Origin: Muribaculaceae bacterium
Lineage (GTDB): Bacteria; Bacteroidota; Bacteroidia; Bacteroidales; Muribaculaceae
Reading direction: 5' to 3'
DNA: 56,124 nt
NCBI GenBank assembly: GCA_022509185.1
Contig: JAFLTS010000018.1
Location: 1 to 56,124 of the forward strand
The notes under the pieces are model-generated. The model made no database searches and had not been told where the DNA came from. It saw nothing but the letters and a program-made list of their open reading frames with translations. Position numbers and translations under genes: made by a program. Every line of letters begins with the position of its first letter. Positions within the stretch are counted from its first letter, which is position 1. Below, piece by piece: positions 26,308 through 35,819 of this stretch.

Positions 26308-28458
26308 ATGAAACCGAATTTCAAAGATATAGATCTCCAGGCAGTTGTGGCAAAGAAAGGCCCGGCTCCGAAAATGAATAACGAAACAGACTGGGTAACA
26401 GCAGAGTTAATCCCGGTAAAACCCGTTTACACAGAAGAAGACTTAAAAGATATGGAACACCTGGATTTCGTGTCCGGTATTCCTCCTTTCTTGCGTGGTC
26501 CTTATAGTGCAATGTATCCTTTGCGTCCCTGGACAATTCGCCAATATGCGGGATTCTCCACAGCAGCAGAATCAAATGCTTTCTACCGTAGGAATCTTGC
26601 CTCAGGACAAAAAGGTCTATCAGTGGCATTCGACCTTCCCACACACCGTGGATATGATGCTGACCATGAAAGGGTAGTGGGCGATGTAGGTAAGGCCGGT
26701 GTGTCTATTTGTTCATTGGAAGACATGAAAGTTTTGTTCGATGGCATACCATTGAATAAGATGTCGGTTTCAATGACAATGAACGGTGCTGTTCTGCCTG
26801 TGCTTGCTTTTTATATTAATGCTGGACTCGAGCAAGGAGCCAAATTAGATGAAATGGCCGGTACAATCCAGAATGACATCTTAAAGGAATTCATGGTGCG
26901 TAACACTTATATCTATCCGCCTGCCTTCTCAATGAAGATAATAGCTGATATATTCGAATATACCGCTAAGAATATGCCGAAATTCAATTCTATTTCAATT
27001 TCGGGATATCATATGCAGGAAGCCGGTGCAACTGCTGATATCGAGCTTGCATATACTTTGGCAGATGGTTTGGAATACCTTCGTGCCGGAGTAAATGCCG
27101 GAATGGATATAGATACCTTTGCACCACGTTTATCATTCTTCTGGGGTATTTCCATGAATTATTTTATGGAAATAGCAAAATTGAGAGCAGCAAGAATGTT
27201 GTGGGCAAAGATTGTAAAACAATTCAATCCTAAGAATCCGAAATCTCTTGCTCTTCGTACACATAGCCAGACTTCCGGCTGGAGTCTTACAGAGCAGGAT
27301 CCGTTTAATAATGTGGGAAGAACCTGCGTTGAAGCCATGGGTGCTGTTTTAGGTCACACTCAGTCTTTGCATACCAATGCACTTGATGAGGCTATTGCTT
27401 TGCCTACCGATTTCTCAGCGCGAATAGCACGTAATACCCAGATCTATATTCAGGAAGAAACATATGTTACTAAAGAAATAGATCCATGGGGTGGTTCTTA
27501 TTACGTGGAAGCACTCACTGAAGAATTGGCAAGAAAGGCTTGGGATCATATCCAGGAAATTGAAAAATTAGGTGGAATGGCCAAGGCAATAGAAACCGGG
27601 TTGCCAAAACTCAAAATTGAGGAAGCTGCAGCTCGCACCCAAGCGCGTATCGATTCCGGAAAACAGACTATCGTTGGTATCAACAAATATCGTTTGGATC
27701 ATGAAGATCCGATTGATATCCTTGAAGTGGACAACACAGAGGTAAGAAAAGAACAATGTGAACGTCTGGAAGATCTCAAAGGCAAACGTGATGAAGAGGC
27801 AGTAAAGAAAGCTTTGGAGGCAATAACAGAAGCAGTGAAAGATCCTTCAAAAGGTAATCTGTTGGATCTCGCTGTAAAGGCTGCAAGCGTAAGGGCTACA
27901 TTGGGAGAGATTTCAGATGCTTGTGAAGCTGTAGTAGGACGTTATAAAGCTGTAATCAAAACCATTTCCGGCGTGTATAGTAATGAAGAAAAGGGTGATC
28001 CAGAATTTGAGGAAGCCCGTAAAGCAGTGGCTGATTTCGCTGCCCGTGAAGGAAGACAACCGCGTATCATGATTGCAAAGATGGGACAGGATGGTCATGA
28101 CCGTGGGGCCAAAGTTGTTGCTACCGGCTATGCCGATTGTGGCTACGATGTTGATATGGGACCGTTGTTCCAGACACCGGCAGAAGCAGCTCGTCAGGCG
28201 GTAGAAAATGACGTACATATTCTCGGAGTTTCCTCATTAGCGGCTGGTCATAAGACCCTTATTCCTCAAGTTATTGAAGAACTCAAGAAACTAGGTCGTC
28301 CGGACATTTTAGTTACTGCCGGAGGTGTAATACCGGCACAAGACTACGACTTCCTTTATAAGGCCGGAGTAGATGCAATATTTGGACCGGGTACAAGAGT
28401 TTCAAAATCTGCTCTTGAAATGATAAGACTACTCAACGAACAAAGATCGCAGAATTGA
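26308..28458 (+). CDS. mutB: Methylmalonyl-CoA mutase large (alpha) subunit
   Basis: This is the catalytic subunit. I start at ATG 26308 (716 residues, [10 protein letters not shown]) because the in-frame ATG at 26260 lies inside mutA. The TIM barrel contains [18 protein letters not shown], the substrate channel, and [23 protein letters not shown]. The C-terminal cobalamin domain carries DGHDRG (595-600), whose H597 is the lower axial ligand to cobalt, followed by [12 protein letters not shown] and VTAGGVIP. No epimerase or MeaB chaperone gene is adjacent. A perfect terminator hairpin lies 24 bp after the stop codon. Confidence 0.97.
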   Translation: MKPNFKDIDLQAVVAKKGPAPKMNNETDWVTAELIPVKPVYTEEDLKDMEHLDFVSGIPPFLRGPYSAMYPLRPWTIRQYAGFSTAAESNAFYRRNLASGQKGLSVAFDLPTHRGYDADHERVVGDVGKAGVSICSLEDMKVLFDGIPLNKMSVSMTMNGAVLPVLAFYINAGLEQGAKLDEMAGTIQNDILKEFMVRNTYIYPPAFSMKIIADIFEYTAKNMPKFNSISISGYHMQEAGATADIELAYTLADGLEYLRAGVNAGMDIDTFAPRLSFFWGISMNYFMEIAKLRAARMLWAKIVKQFNPKNPKSLALRTHSQTSGWSLTEQDPFNNVGRTCVEAMGAVLGHTQSLHTNALDEAIALPTDFSARIARNTQIYIQEETYVTKEIDPWGGSYYVEALTEELARKAWDHIQEIEKLGGMAKAIETGLPKLKIEEAAARTQARIDSGKQTIVGINKYRLDHEDPIDILEVDNTEVRKEQCERLEDLKGKRDEEAVKKALEAITEAVKDPSKGNLLDLAVKAASVRATLGEISDACEAVVGRYKAVIKTISGVYSNEEKGDPEFEEARKAVADFAAREGRQPRIMIAKMGQDGHDRGAKVVATGYADCGYDVDMGPLFQTPAEAARQAVENDVHILGVSSLAAGHKTLIPQVIEELKKLGRPDILVTAGGVIPAQDYDFLYKAGVDAIFGPGTRVSKSALEMIRLLNEQRSQN

Positions 28459-29360
28459 TAAATCAAAAGGAAATATCTAACGGGTGTGCCGAAAAAAAGA
28501 CGGCACACCCTTTTTTAAATCAGCTTTCAGCTTCTCTTGTGGTGCATAAGACACCTTGGAATCAGTTGGAAAAAGCTCTAATATGCCTTTTAAAATCTCC
28601 TGTAGAAAGAATTTTTATCATAGATAACAGTCCGGAGGATTCATTAAATAATATACAGAATTTATCATCAAGGATTATCTACTTAAAGACAAGTAACAGG
28701 GGATTTGGTGCAGGCCATAATATCGCTATAAAAAAATCTATTGAACAGGGCTATCAGTTTCATCTTGTGATGAATGCAGACGTCTGGTGGGAAGGTGATG
28801 TTATATCTGAATTACTTAAAAAAATAGAAACTGATAAAAAAATAGGTTTAATATCTCCTAAAACTTTTTATCCTGATGGTGATTTACAGTTTACATGCCG
28901 AATGTTACCAACTCCGACTGACCTTTTTTTTAAAAGACTTATTCCCGGAAAATTTAAAAAAAATAGAATGCAAAAATATTTGCTGGCCCGACATGATCAT
29001 AATTTCGAATTGAATTCTCCTTACTTATTGGGAAGTTTCCTATTGTTCAGAAATAAAGCCATAGAAAAAGAGGGAGCTTTTGATGAAAGGTTTTTTATGT
29101 ATCCCGAAGATATAGATATCACAAGACGTCTTCATAAGAATTGGACAACACTGTATTGGCCCAAAGTTTCAATCATACACGAGCACCAGGTTGCTTCAAG
29201 AAAAAATATTAAAATGTTTCTGATACATTTCAGAAATATGGTGAAATATTTTAATAAATGGGGTTGGGGTATAGATAAGGAGCGCGATGAAATAAATAAA
29301 AGATTGTTAAATAATCTAATCTTTCTACCAGAAGGAAAAATAGAGCATGGAAGAGGATAA
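28455..29360 (+). CDS. Family 2 glycosyltransferase, rhamnosyltransferase-like
   Basis: The 301-residue GT-A enzyme resembles WbbL-type sugar transferases that build surface polysaccharide. It has SLVVHKTPW, the donor region [16 protein letters not shown], the acidic motif NADVWW (about 113-118), and [16 protein letters not shown] in the acceptor part. The start is uncertain. The only start codon upstream of the first beta strand is TTG 28455, overlapping the mutB stop as TTGA, and this reading passes through the mutAB terminator hairpin. GTG codons near 28538 are later alternatives but would cut the first strand. No other sugar gene is nearby, so its pathway is unknown. Confidence 0.75.
   Translation: MINQKEISNGCAEKKTAHPFLNQLSASLVVHKTPWNQLEKALICLLKSPVERIFIIDNSPEDSLNNIQNLSSRIIYLKTSNRGFGAGHNIAIKKSIEQGYQFHLVMNADVWWEGDVISELLKKIETDKKIGLISPKTFYPDGDLQFTCRMLPTPTDLFFKRLIPGKFKKNRMQKYLLARHDHNFELNSPYLLGSFLLFRNKAIEKEGAFDERFFMYPEDIDITRRLHKNWTTLYWPKVSIIHEHQVASRKNIKMFLIHFRNMVKYFNKWGWGIDKERDEINKRLLNNLIFLPEGKIEHGRG
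28482..28516 (+). terminator. Strong intrinsic terminator after mutB, inside the next reading frame
   Basis: A perfect 10-bp stem, GGGTGTGCCG (28482-28491) and CGGCACACCC (28501-28510), with an A-rich 9-nt loop is followed by TTTTTT (28511-28516). It ends mutAB transcription, yet it lies within the first 21 codons of the glycosyltransferase reading frame. Confidence 0.9.
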
Positions 29361-29606
29361 ATTAGATTTATGTTTAATAACATTTAAAGTGATATAAGTG
29401 AAAAATTAAGTTTAATTTAAATGAATAGAGCGTATTAAAGTTAAGAAATTAGTAATATTACAAGAAATGAATTTACATATTCTGTTTCCTCAAAAATAAA
29501 TTAATAAAAAATATTGTAATATTGAGATAAAAGATTAAATTTGTAGGAGGATATCTTAAATCCTTGAATTAGAAAAAAATAACTGAGAACTCAAAAATAA
29601 ATTATT
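29361..29606 (+). promoter_or_regulatory. Intergenic region with urease operon promoter TTG-N19-TAAATTTG
   Basis: The very AT-rich gap contains -33 TTG (29514-29516) and -7 TAAATTTG (29536-29543) with a 19-bp spacer, a near-ideal Bacteroidota promoter. It leaves a leader of about 57 nt before ureA. I see no other gene or regulator site here. Confidence 0.65.
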
Positions 29607-29909
29607 ATGCATTTTACGCCGAGAGAACAAGACAAGCTGACTCTCCTCACAGTAGGAATGATAGCTGAACGCAGGCTTAATAAAGGTCTGAAGCTCAATT
29701 ATCCGGAGTCAGTAGCTTACATTACAAGCGCAGCGCTTGAAATGGCAAGAGAAGGCAAGACAGTGGAAGAAGTAATGCATCAGGCAGCCAATGTCTTGAC
29801 AAAGGAACAAGTGATGGAAGGAGTAGCCGATATGATTACTCTTCTTCAAGTAGAAGCAGTATTTACCGATGGTAGCCGTTTGGTAAGTATACATCATCCT
29901 ATTAAGTAA
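29607..29909 (+). CDS. ureA: Urease gamma subunit
   Basis: This is one of the three structural subunits of urease, which hydrolyses urea to ammonia and carbamate in the cytoplasm. The 100 residues are full length for the separate gamma subunit (MHFTPREQDKLTLLTVGMIAERR at the start, TDGSRLVSIHHPI at the end). It is the first gene of the ureABCEFGD operon; the beta subunit gene follows after 45 bp. Confidence 0.97.
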   Translation: MHFTPREQDKLTLLTVGMIAERRLNKGLKLNYPESVAYITSAALEMAREGKTVEEVMHQAANVLTKEQVMEGVADMITLLQVEAVFTDGSRLVSIHHPIK

Positions 29910-29954
29910 CCCTGAGAGTAAGCAAAGAAATTATTAACCCAAGACAAATTGATC

Positions 29955-30503
29955 ATGGCTCAAAACAATAACCAAGAGGAAACATATGCCGGCATTCAAG
30001 GTATATTCCCGGGTCAGCCCCCAATTGCATATCCCAATACTCCGGGTTTCACTCCTTCAGAATATGTACCCGTAGGTGGAGTTATCCTTAAAGATGACGG
30101 TGATTTGACTTATAACGCATATCGTCGCACCGTAAAAGTTACTGTACATAATACAGGTGACCGTCCTGTACAGGTTGGTTCACACTTCCATTTCTTCGAA
30201 GTTAACCGATATATGGAATTTGACCGTGCCAAAGCTTATGGTTATCACTTAAACATACCTGCAACAACAGCAATCCGTTTTGAACCGGGTGAAGAAAAAG
30301 AAGTGGAATTGGTACAATATGGTGGTAAGACAAGAGTAATAGGATTCAACGATCTCGTTAACGGATACGCAGGTCTCGAAGACAAACCCACTTTCTATCC
30401 TAAGCATATCGAAGCTCTTCGCAGAGTTAAAGAATATGGTTTCAAGACTGTAAGCGAAGATGAAGCAGAGGCAGGTTATACAGAAACAGAAGCTAAAAAA
30501 TAA
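29955..30503 (+). CDS. ureB: Urease beta subunit with extended ends
   Basis: The core GGVILKDDGDLTYN...VGSHFHFFEVN...FEPGEEKEVELVQYGGKTRVIGFNDLVNG is a normal UreB fold. I start at ATG 29955 (182 residues); the TTG two codons upstream is less likely. Free-standing UreB is usually about 100-125 residues. This one carries about 36 extra residues before the core (rich in Gln, Pro and Tyr) and about 35-40 after it, so it is clearly longer than usual. The extra parts may affect assembly of the urease oligomer, which is inference. Confidence 0.94.
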   Translation: MAQNNNQEETYAGIQGIFPGQPPIAYPNTPGFTPSEYVPVGGVILKDDGDLTYNAYRRTVKVTVHNTGDRPVQVGSHFHFFEVNRYMEFDRAKAYGYHLNIPATTAIRFEPGEEKEVELVQYGGKTRVIGFNDLVNGYAGLEDKPTFYPKHIEALRRVKEYGFKTVSEDEAEAGYTETEAKK

Positions 30504-30517
30504 TATCACTCACAGTT

Positions 30518-32236
30518 ATGGCAACAATTTCAAGAAAAGAATATAACAATCTTTTCGGCCCAACGGTGGGCGATAAGATTAGGCTCGGTAATACCGACCT
30601 TTACGTAGAAATAGAAAAAGACCTTCGTTATTTAGGTGATGAAGTAGTTTACGGTGGAGGTAAAACTCTTCGTGACGGTATGGGTCTTGCTAATGAATGT
30701 ACTTCAGATTCAGGTAGTGTTGACTTAGTAATTACTAATGTTACTATTCTTGATCCACTTTTAGGCGTAGTAAAGGCAGACGTTGGTATTAAAGATGGTA
30801 AGATTTCCGGTATAGGTAAAGCTGGTAATCCCAACGTTATGGATAAAGTTACCCCTACAATCGTTACGGGGCCGTCGACTGATGCTATCTCAGGTGAACA
30901 CCTGATTCTTACAGCTGCAGGTATTGATGGACATGTACACTTTGTTTCTCCACAACAGGCTATTAACTGTCTTTCAAACGGTATTACAACTCTTATTGGT
31001 GGTGGTATCGGTCCCGTAGATGGTACTAACGGTACTACTATTACCTCAGGTAGATGGAATCTTCATCAGATGCTTAAAGCTTGTGAAGGTATGCCAATTA
31101 ATATCGGTCTTCTTGCTAAAGGTAACTGCTCAATAGCTGAAAATATCAATGACCAGCTTGAAAATGGCGCCTGCGGTCTTAAGATCCATGAAGACTGGGG
31201 AACAACTCCGGCTGCAATCCGTACTGCTATGTCTTGCGCTGACAGATATGATATTCAGGTTGCTATCCATACCGATACTCTCAACGAAAGTGGATATGTT
31301 GAAGATTCAATCGCAGCTATCGATGGCCGTACAATTCATACTTATCATACAGAAGGTGCCGGTGGCGGTCATGCACCCGACTTGATTAAAGTGGCCTCCT
31401 TACCTAACGTGCTTCCGTCATCTACCAATCCGACTCTTCCTTTCGGTATCAACTCACAGGCTGAGCTCTTTGATATGATCATGGTATGTCATAACCTCAA
31501 TCCGACAATTCCTTCAGACGTAGCTTTCGCAGAGAGCCGTGTACGTCCGGAAACACAGGCTGCTGAGAATGTATTCCATGATTTAGGTATCATATCTATG
31601 GTTTCTTCCGACTCTCAAGCAATGGGTCGTGTAGGTGAATCATTTATGCGTACGTTCCAAATGGCTTCTTATATGAAGCAAGTTCGTGGTAAATTACCTG
31701 AAGATTCAGATTCTAACGATAACTTCCGTGTTCTTCGTTATCTTGCACAGATAACTCTTAATCCTGCAATATGCTACGGTATCAGTGAAGTTCTCGGTTC
31801 TATAGCTGTTGGTAAGATGGCTGACCTCGTTCTTTGGGAACCGGCATTCTTTGGAACAAAACCGAAACTCGTTCTTAAGGGTGGTTTGGTTAACTGGGCT
31901 AACATGGGTGATCCTAACTCATCACTTCCCACTCCTCAACCGAAGATTATGCGTCCCATGTTTGGATACACAGGTAAAGAAACTGCTGCTACTCGTCTGC
32001 AATTCGTTTCTCGCGCTTCTTATGAAGCCGGCTTGAAAGAAAAGTTGGGTCTTGAATCAACTCTCTATCCGGTTCATGGTGTTCGCCAGATCACTAAAGA
32101 AGACATGGTTCGTAACACAGCTATGCCATTTATTGAGGTTGATCCTGAAACATTTGCAGTTACCGTTGACGGTATCCATGCATATGTTCCGCCAGCCAAA
32201 GAATTGCCATTGGCACAGCTTTACTGGTTCAGCTAA
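30518..32236 (+). CDS. ureC: Urease alpha (catalytic) subunit
   Basis: The 572 residues contain every active-site residue, at Klebsiella numbering plus 5. Nickel ligands are H139 and H141 (HVHF), carbamylated K222 (LKIHED), H251, H277 and D365 (SSDSQAMGR). The mobile flap carries C324 and H325 in MVCHNLN, where many ureases have CHHLD. The enzyme should be active once UreDEFG load nickel. A terminator-like hairpin follows the stop codon before ureE. Confidence 0.98.
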   Translation: MATISRKEYNNLFGPTVGDKIRLGNTDLYVEIEKDLRYLGDEVVYGGGKTLRDGMGLANECTSDSGSVDLVITNVTILDPLLGVVKADVGIKDGKISGIGKAGNPNVMDKVTPTIVTGPSTDAISGEHLILTAAGIDGHVHFVSPQQAINCLSNGITTLIGGGIGPVDGTNGTTITSGRWNLHQMLKACEGMPINIGLLAKGNCSIAENINDQLENGACGLKIHEDWGTTPAAIRTAMSCADRYDIQVAIHTDTLNESGYVEDSIAAIDGRTIHTYHTEGAGGGHAPDLIKVASLPNVLPSSTNPTLPFGINSQAELFDMIMVCHNLNPTIPSDVAFAESRVRPETQAAENVFHDLGIISMVSSDSQAMGRVGESFMRTFQMASYMKQVRGKLPEDSDSNDNFRVLRYLAQITLNPAICYGISEVLGSIAVGKMADLVLWEPAFFGTKPKLVLKGGLVNWANMGDPNSSLPTPQPKIMRPMFGYTGKETAATRLQFVSRASYEAGLKEKLGLESTLYPVHGVRQITKEDMVRNTAMPFIEVDPETFAVTVDGIHAYVPPAKELPLAQLYWFS

Positions 32237-32265
32237 TGAGTATAACATAATTGTTTATAAATTCA

Positions 32266-32314
32266 AGACAGGTGGAAGTTTTTACTTCTCCCTGTCTTGT
32301 TTATTTTTGTTTTC
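32266..32314 (+). terminator. Terminator-like hairpin between ureC and ureE (possible attenuator)
   Basis: The arms AGACAGGTGGAAG (32266-32278) and CTTCTCCCTGTCT (32285-32297) pair at 11 of 13 positions around a 6-nt loop and are followed by the T-rich TGTTTATTTTTGTTTTC up to the ureE start. As the downstream genes are needed for urease activation, it probably terminates only part of the transcripts. Confidence 0.7.
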
Positions 32315-33061
32315 ATGAAAATTTATAGTGAAATAATCGGCAACTTGAATCATTCTGATGAATGGAAAGATAAACTTGTCAATGCCGAAATAGACTATGT
32401 TTTCCTTGACCAATGGACAGCACAAAAGTCAAGATTTCTTGGTAAAGGAATAAGCGGAACAGAATATCCTATCGCTTTAGCTCGCCATTCACAGATTGTA
32501 GACGGCGATATATTGGAATTTGATCCTAAAAACAATAAAGCTATAGTTCTAAAGATAGAGTTGAGTCCTGTTTTAGTTGTAAATTTAAACGGACTAGCCC
32601 ATTCCAAACCTGAAGATATTATAAGAATCAGTTTGGAATTGGGTCATGCCATAGGAAATCAACACTGGCCTGCAGTGGTGAAAGGTACAAAAGTTTATGT
32701 TCCTCTCACAGTCGATAAAAAAGTGATGATGTCAGTGATGGAAACACACCATATAGAAGGTATCAAATATGATTTCCAGAAGGGTGTGGAAATAATTCCT
32801 TATCTTGCACCTCATGAGATAAGAAGATTGTTCGGAGGAGCCGGCCATGAAAGTCACTCACATGAACATGACCATGGACATATAGTTCATGCTCACGAAC
32901 ATTCCCATTCACATGAACATGTACATGGAGATATGTCACATAATCATGAACATAACCACGTTCATCAGCATTCAAATGGTGATGAAGTTCATAGTCATGA
33001 TCATGTTCATGATGACAACGAAGAACATGATCATCAACATCCTCATTGTCATACACATTAA
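32315..33061 (+). CDS. ureE: Urease nickel-delivery metallochaperone UreE with very long His tail
   Basis: UreE hands nickel to the UreG/UreF/UreD complex. I start at ATG 32315 (248 residues) because the earlier in-frame ATG overlaps the hairpin stem. The N-terminal peptide-binding domain and the C-terminal metal domain are present to about residue 175. After GGAGH the last 71 residues contain 29 histidines mixed with Glu, Asp and Ser, which is a large metal-binding tail. Such tails can store nickel. No nickel transporter gene is adjacent, so uptake must be encoded elsewhere. Confidence 0.93.
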   Translation: MKIYSEIIGNLNHSDEWKDKLVNAEIDYVFLDQWTAQKSRFLGKGISGTEYPIALARHSQIVDGDILEFDPKNNKAIVLKIELSPVLVVNLNGLAHSKPEDIIRISLELGHAIGNQHWPAVVKGTKVYVPLTVDKKVMMSVMETHHIEGIKYDFQKGVEIIPYLAPHEIRRLFGGAGHESHSHEHDHGHIVHAHEHSHSHEHVHGDMSHNHEHNHVHQHSNGDEVHSHDHVHDDNEEHDHQHPHCHTH

Positions 33062-33070
33062 TAATCTTCT

Positions 33071-33769
33071 ATGTCGAATCCGAATGATATGACAAAGGTG
33101 ATGCGCTTATTGCAATTCACCGATTCACAGTTTCCTATTGGAACCTTCTCCTTTTCGAACGGCCTTGAGACAGCATCTTTCGAAGGCATAGTAAAAGATG
33201 CAAAAAGTTTGGAATCTTTTGCGCGAAGTCAGTCTCATCAGGCAGCCTTTAGTGACGGAGTAGCTGCTATTCATGCTTATAGGGCTTATAAAAGTGGTAA
33301 TCATGAGAAATGTAAGGAGATAGATAAATATCTTTATGCATTTAAAATGAATGATGAGGCCAGGTTAATGGGGGTGAGAATGGGTAAGAAACTCGCAGAA
33401 CTTGGAGTGCGTCTTTATGCAGATCCATTTGTGAAGGAATGGCTTGACGCAATTAATAAAGGAGAAACACCCGGAATGTATCCCATAGCTCAAGGTATAA
33501 TGTTTGCTTTAGCGGGAGTTTCAGAGAAAGATTTATTCTGTAGTCATCAATATGGTGTTATTAATATGGTACTTGGAGCTGCTCTACGTTGTGTAAAGGT
33601 GTCACATTATGATACTCAACAAATTCTTGAAACTCTTTCCGACGATATCGAGTCTCTTTACGAAAAAGCTTCTTCAATGGAGCTTAAGGATATGAATGCA
33701 TTTTATCCTGAGCTTGATATTCTGGCATCACTCCACGAGAAAGGAAATATGCGAATGTTTATGAACTAA
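33071..33769 (+). CDS. ureF: Urease accessory protein UreF
   Basis: UreF is an all-helical protein that bridges UreD and UreG during nickel insertion and gates the GTPase. The 232 residues carry the family N-terminus LLQFTDSQFPIGTFSFSNGLETA (about 15-37) and the helix with MGVRMGKKLAELG. It starts 9 bp after ureE. It is followed by an 82-bp gap that holds a 12-bp inverted repeat before ureG. Confidence 0.95.
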   Translation: MSNPNDMTKVMRLLQFTDSQFPIGTFSFSNGLETASFEGIVKDAKSLESFARSQSHQAAFSDGVAAIHAYRAYKSGNHEKCKEIDKYLYAFKMNDEARLMGVRMGKKLAELGVRLYADPFVKEWLDAINKGETPGMYPIAQGIMFALAGVSEKDLFCSHQYGVINMVLGAALRCVKVSHYDTQQILETLSDDIESLYEKASSMELKDMNAFYPELDILASLHEKGNMRMFMN

Positions 33770-33789
33770 CTAAAGAAACGAAAAGTGAT

Positions 33790-33835
33790 TTAAATTACTT
33801 TCATCTTTTCTTTTATTACCATCAAAGTAATTTAA
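33790..33835. repeat. 12-bp perfect inverted repeat between ureF and ureG
   Basis: TTAAATTACTTT (33790-33801) and AAAGTAATTTAA (33824-33835) are exact reverse complements separated by 22 bp, ending 16 bp before ureG. There is no T-run afterwards, so it is not a standard terminator. It could be an operator for a dimeric regulator or an RNA stem that shapes ureG expression. Confidence 0.65.
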
Positions 33836-33851
33836 TTATAAAGAAATAAAT

Positions 33852-34490
33852 ATGTCAACATGTAGAATTGGAGTAGGAGGGCCTGTAGGTTCCGGTAAAA
33901 CCGCTCTTATCGAAGCTATCACACCGAAACTTCTCCAGTTAGGTCAGAAGGTTCTCATTATAACAAATGATATAGTTACCACTGAGGATGCAAAGCATGT
34001 TCGTAAAACATTGAAAGGTATTCTTGTGGAAGATAAAATAATAGGAGTAGAAACGGGTGCTTGCCCTCATACAGCAGTAAGAGAAGACCCTTCAATGAAT
34101 ATAGCAGCCGTGGAAGAAATGGAGGCAAAATTTCCGGATTCCGATATAGTGCTTATAGAAAGTGGTGGAGACAATCTTACACTTACTTTTTCTCCCGCAC
34201 TTGTAGATTTCTTTATCTATGTTATTGATGTAGCGGCAGGAGATAAAATACCTCGAAAAGATGGTCCGGGTATTTCACAGAGTGATATACTTGTAATCAA
34301 CAAAACAGATCTTGCTCCTTATGTTCACGCTGATCTTGAAGTAATGGATCACGATTCAAAACTTATGCGACCCGGCAAGCCTTTTGTTTTTACAAATTGT
34401 ATGACCGGAGAAGGTATAGACGAGCTTGTGGATCTGATTTTCAAGATGGCATTATTTGATAAGGCAAAAATTACTGAGATAGATGCTTAA
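33852..34490 (+). CDS. ureG: Urease accessory GTPase UreG
   Basis: UreG is a SIMIBI-class GTPase whose GTP hydrolysis drives nickel insertion into urease. The 212 residues show the P-loop GGPVGSGKT (9-17), the metal-binding [15 protein letters not shown] (CPH) region, ESGGDN, and NKTDLAP for guanine recognition. Its end overlaps the ureD start by 8 bp. Confidence 0.97.
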   Translation: MSTCRIGVGGPVGSGKTALIEAITPKLLQLGQKVLIITNDIVTTEDAKHVRKTLKGILVEDKIIGVETGACPHTAVREDPSMNIAAVEEMEAKFPDSDIVLIESGGDNLTLTFSPALVDFFIYVIDVAAGDKIPRKDGPGISQSDILVINKTDLAPYVHADLEVMDHDSKLMRPGKPFVFTNCMTGEGIDELVDLIFKMALFDKAKITEIDA

Positions 34491-35436
34491 GGCCAAAAAA
34501 GAAAAACTTCCTACGCCGGAAGTGGATTTCGACTCAGCCCCGGAGATGAGCCGATATCTGAAAGAACCGGAAGCCATGTATGTAGGAGCTCCCGGTAAAC
34601 ACGGATATCTCCGAATGGGGTTTGAATTGGATAAATGGGGTAAAAGCATAATGAGAGATCTTGAACGGAGAGCTCCTCTCATAGTGCAACAAGAACTCTA
34701 TTTTGATGAAGAAATGCCCGAAATGCCGTGTGTATACATCCTTTCATCCGGGGGACCTAATGTTGACGGTGACCGCTATCGGCAGGATATTACTGTGAAA
34801 AAAGATGCCTATGCATGGGTTTCAACCGGAGCGGCCACTAAACTGGCTCAAATGAAATATAATTATTCCGGACTTAAGCAGAATATTATCCTGGAAGATA
34901 ACGCTTATCTGGAATTTATACCGGAACCTGTGATACCTTGTAAACATACAAGATTTATTTCTGATACAAGATTGGTGGTGGCTGAAACTGCCACAGTGTT
35001 TTATTCTGAAATATTCATGGGCGGAAGGAAATATTATAAGGATGGAGAACTCTTTGAGTATGATGTGCTCTCTGTTTGTAGTCATGGAGAAAGGCCTGAT
35101 GGAACTCAATTATTCAGGGAAAAATTTATAATCGATCCAACGATCGAAAATCCAAGAAATTTGGGTGTTATGGGGTCGTTCGATGTTTTTGCCAATGTTA
35201 TAGTAATGACGCCCCCGGAAATGGCTGAGAAAATCTATGAAAAGACTGAAGTATATTTAGACCGAGAAAATAAATTAGCAGCCGGAATAACCCGTCTTCC
35301 TAATAATGCCGGATTACTTTTCAAAGTATTAGGCATGGAACCGGGCCCGGTTAAAAAAATTGTCAGATCTTTTTGTAGCCAAGTGCGACTAACTGTAAAA
35401 GGTAAACCTGTACCGGAAGAATTTCCTTGGAGATAA
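34483..35436 (+). CDS. ureD: Urease accessory protein UreD (UreH)
   Basis: UreD binds apo-urease and carries nickel through its tunnel, with UreF and UreG. The 317 residues match the family in length and pattern ([42 protein letters not shown] and [18 protein letters not shown]). The start lies inside the end of ureG, so the two are translationally coupled. It is the last gene of the operon. Confidence 0.93.
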   Translation: MLKAKKEKLPTPEVDFDSAPEMSRYLKEPEAMYVGAPGKHGYLRMGFELDKWGKSIMRDLERRAPLIVQQELYFDEEMPEMPCVYILSSGGPNVDGDRYRQDITVKKDAYAWVSTGAATKLAQMKYNYSGLKQNIILEDNAYLEFIPEPVIPCKHTRFISDTRLVVAETATVFYSEIFMGGRKYYKDGELFEYDVLSVCSHGERPDGTQLFREKFIIDPTIENPRNLGVMGSFDVFANVIVMTPPEMAEKIYEKTEVYLDRENKLAAGITRLPNNAGLLFKVLGMEPGPVKKIVRSFCSQVRLTVKGKPVPEEFPWR

Positions 35437-35507
35437 TGAATTCGGTTTAAGTTAATCAATAATTACGAAAGTTAGGATTAAAATTTTCAGATTGTAAAGG
35501 AATTGTA

Positions 35508-35515
35508 TAACTTTG
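35508..35515 (+). promoter_or_regulatory. -7 element TAACTTTG before a small membrane protein gene
   Basis: A TAnnTTTG match lies 27 bp before ATG 35543, suggesting independent transcription after the urease operon. Confidence 0.4.
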
Positions 35516-35542
35516 CATAAGAAAACAAAGCACAACAAATAT

Positions 35543-35752
35543 ATGAGCGCACAGGAATTAGAAAACAGAAAGGGCTGTAACCGTCGAGTTATATGGTTCT
35601 TTGTATTCGCAATAGCATGCGTAGCAGCCTTTCTGATTATAGGTCTCGTGAAGACTTGTACAGCTGACCATGAAGAGAAGGAAATGGAAGAAATTGAACA
35701 ACAAGAGATTGTAATGAATAATCCTAGATTTTCCAACCAATTCTTTTCATAA
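35543..35752 (+). CDS. Small single-pass membrane protein, function unknown
   Basis: I start at ATG 35543 (69 residues), since the upstream in-frame TTG lies within the promoter element. A basic N-terminus (ENRKGCNRR) precedes one hydrophobic segment (about 18-36), then an acidic Glu-rich stretch (DHEEKEMEEIEQQE) and a short tail. This predicts an inner-membrane anchor with an acidic head. I recognise no family. A strong bidirectional terminator follows. Confidence 0.6.
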   Translation: MSAQELENRKGCNRRVIWFFVFAIACVAAFLIIGLVKTCTADHEEKEMEEIEQQEIVMNNPRFSNQFFS

Positions 35753-35772
35753 AGATAAGCTGAATAAATAAT

Positions 35773-35802
35773 AAAAAAGGAGAGGATTACCTCTCCTTTT
35801 TT
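35773..35802. terminator. Bidirectional intrinsic terminator
   Basis: The arms AAAAAAGGAGAGG (35773-35785) and CCTCTCCTTTTTT (35790-35802) are perfectly complementary around ATTA. The T-run serves the plus-strand small gene, and the A-run serves the minus-strand LRR gene. Confidence 0.9.
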
Positions 35803-35819
35803 ATTACTATTATGAGCTT

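Noticed and set aside
32763..33092. Reading frames on both strands across the ureE His tail
   Set aside because: They are shadows of the repeated CAT codons of ureE and have no independent support.
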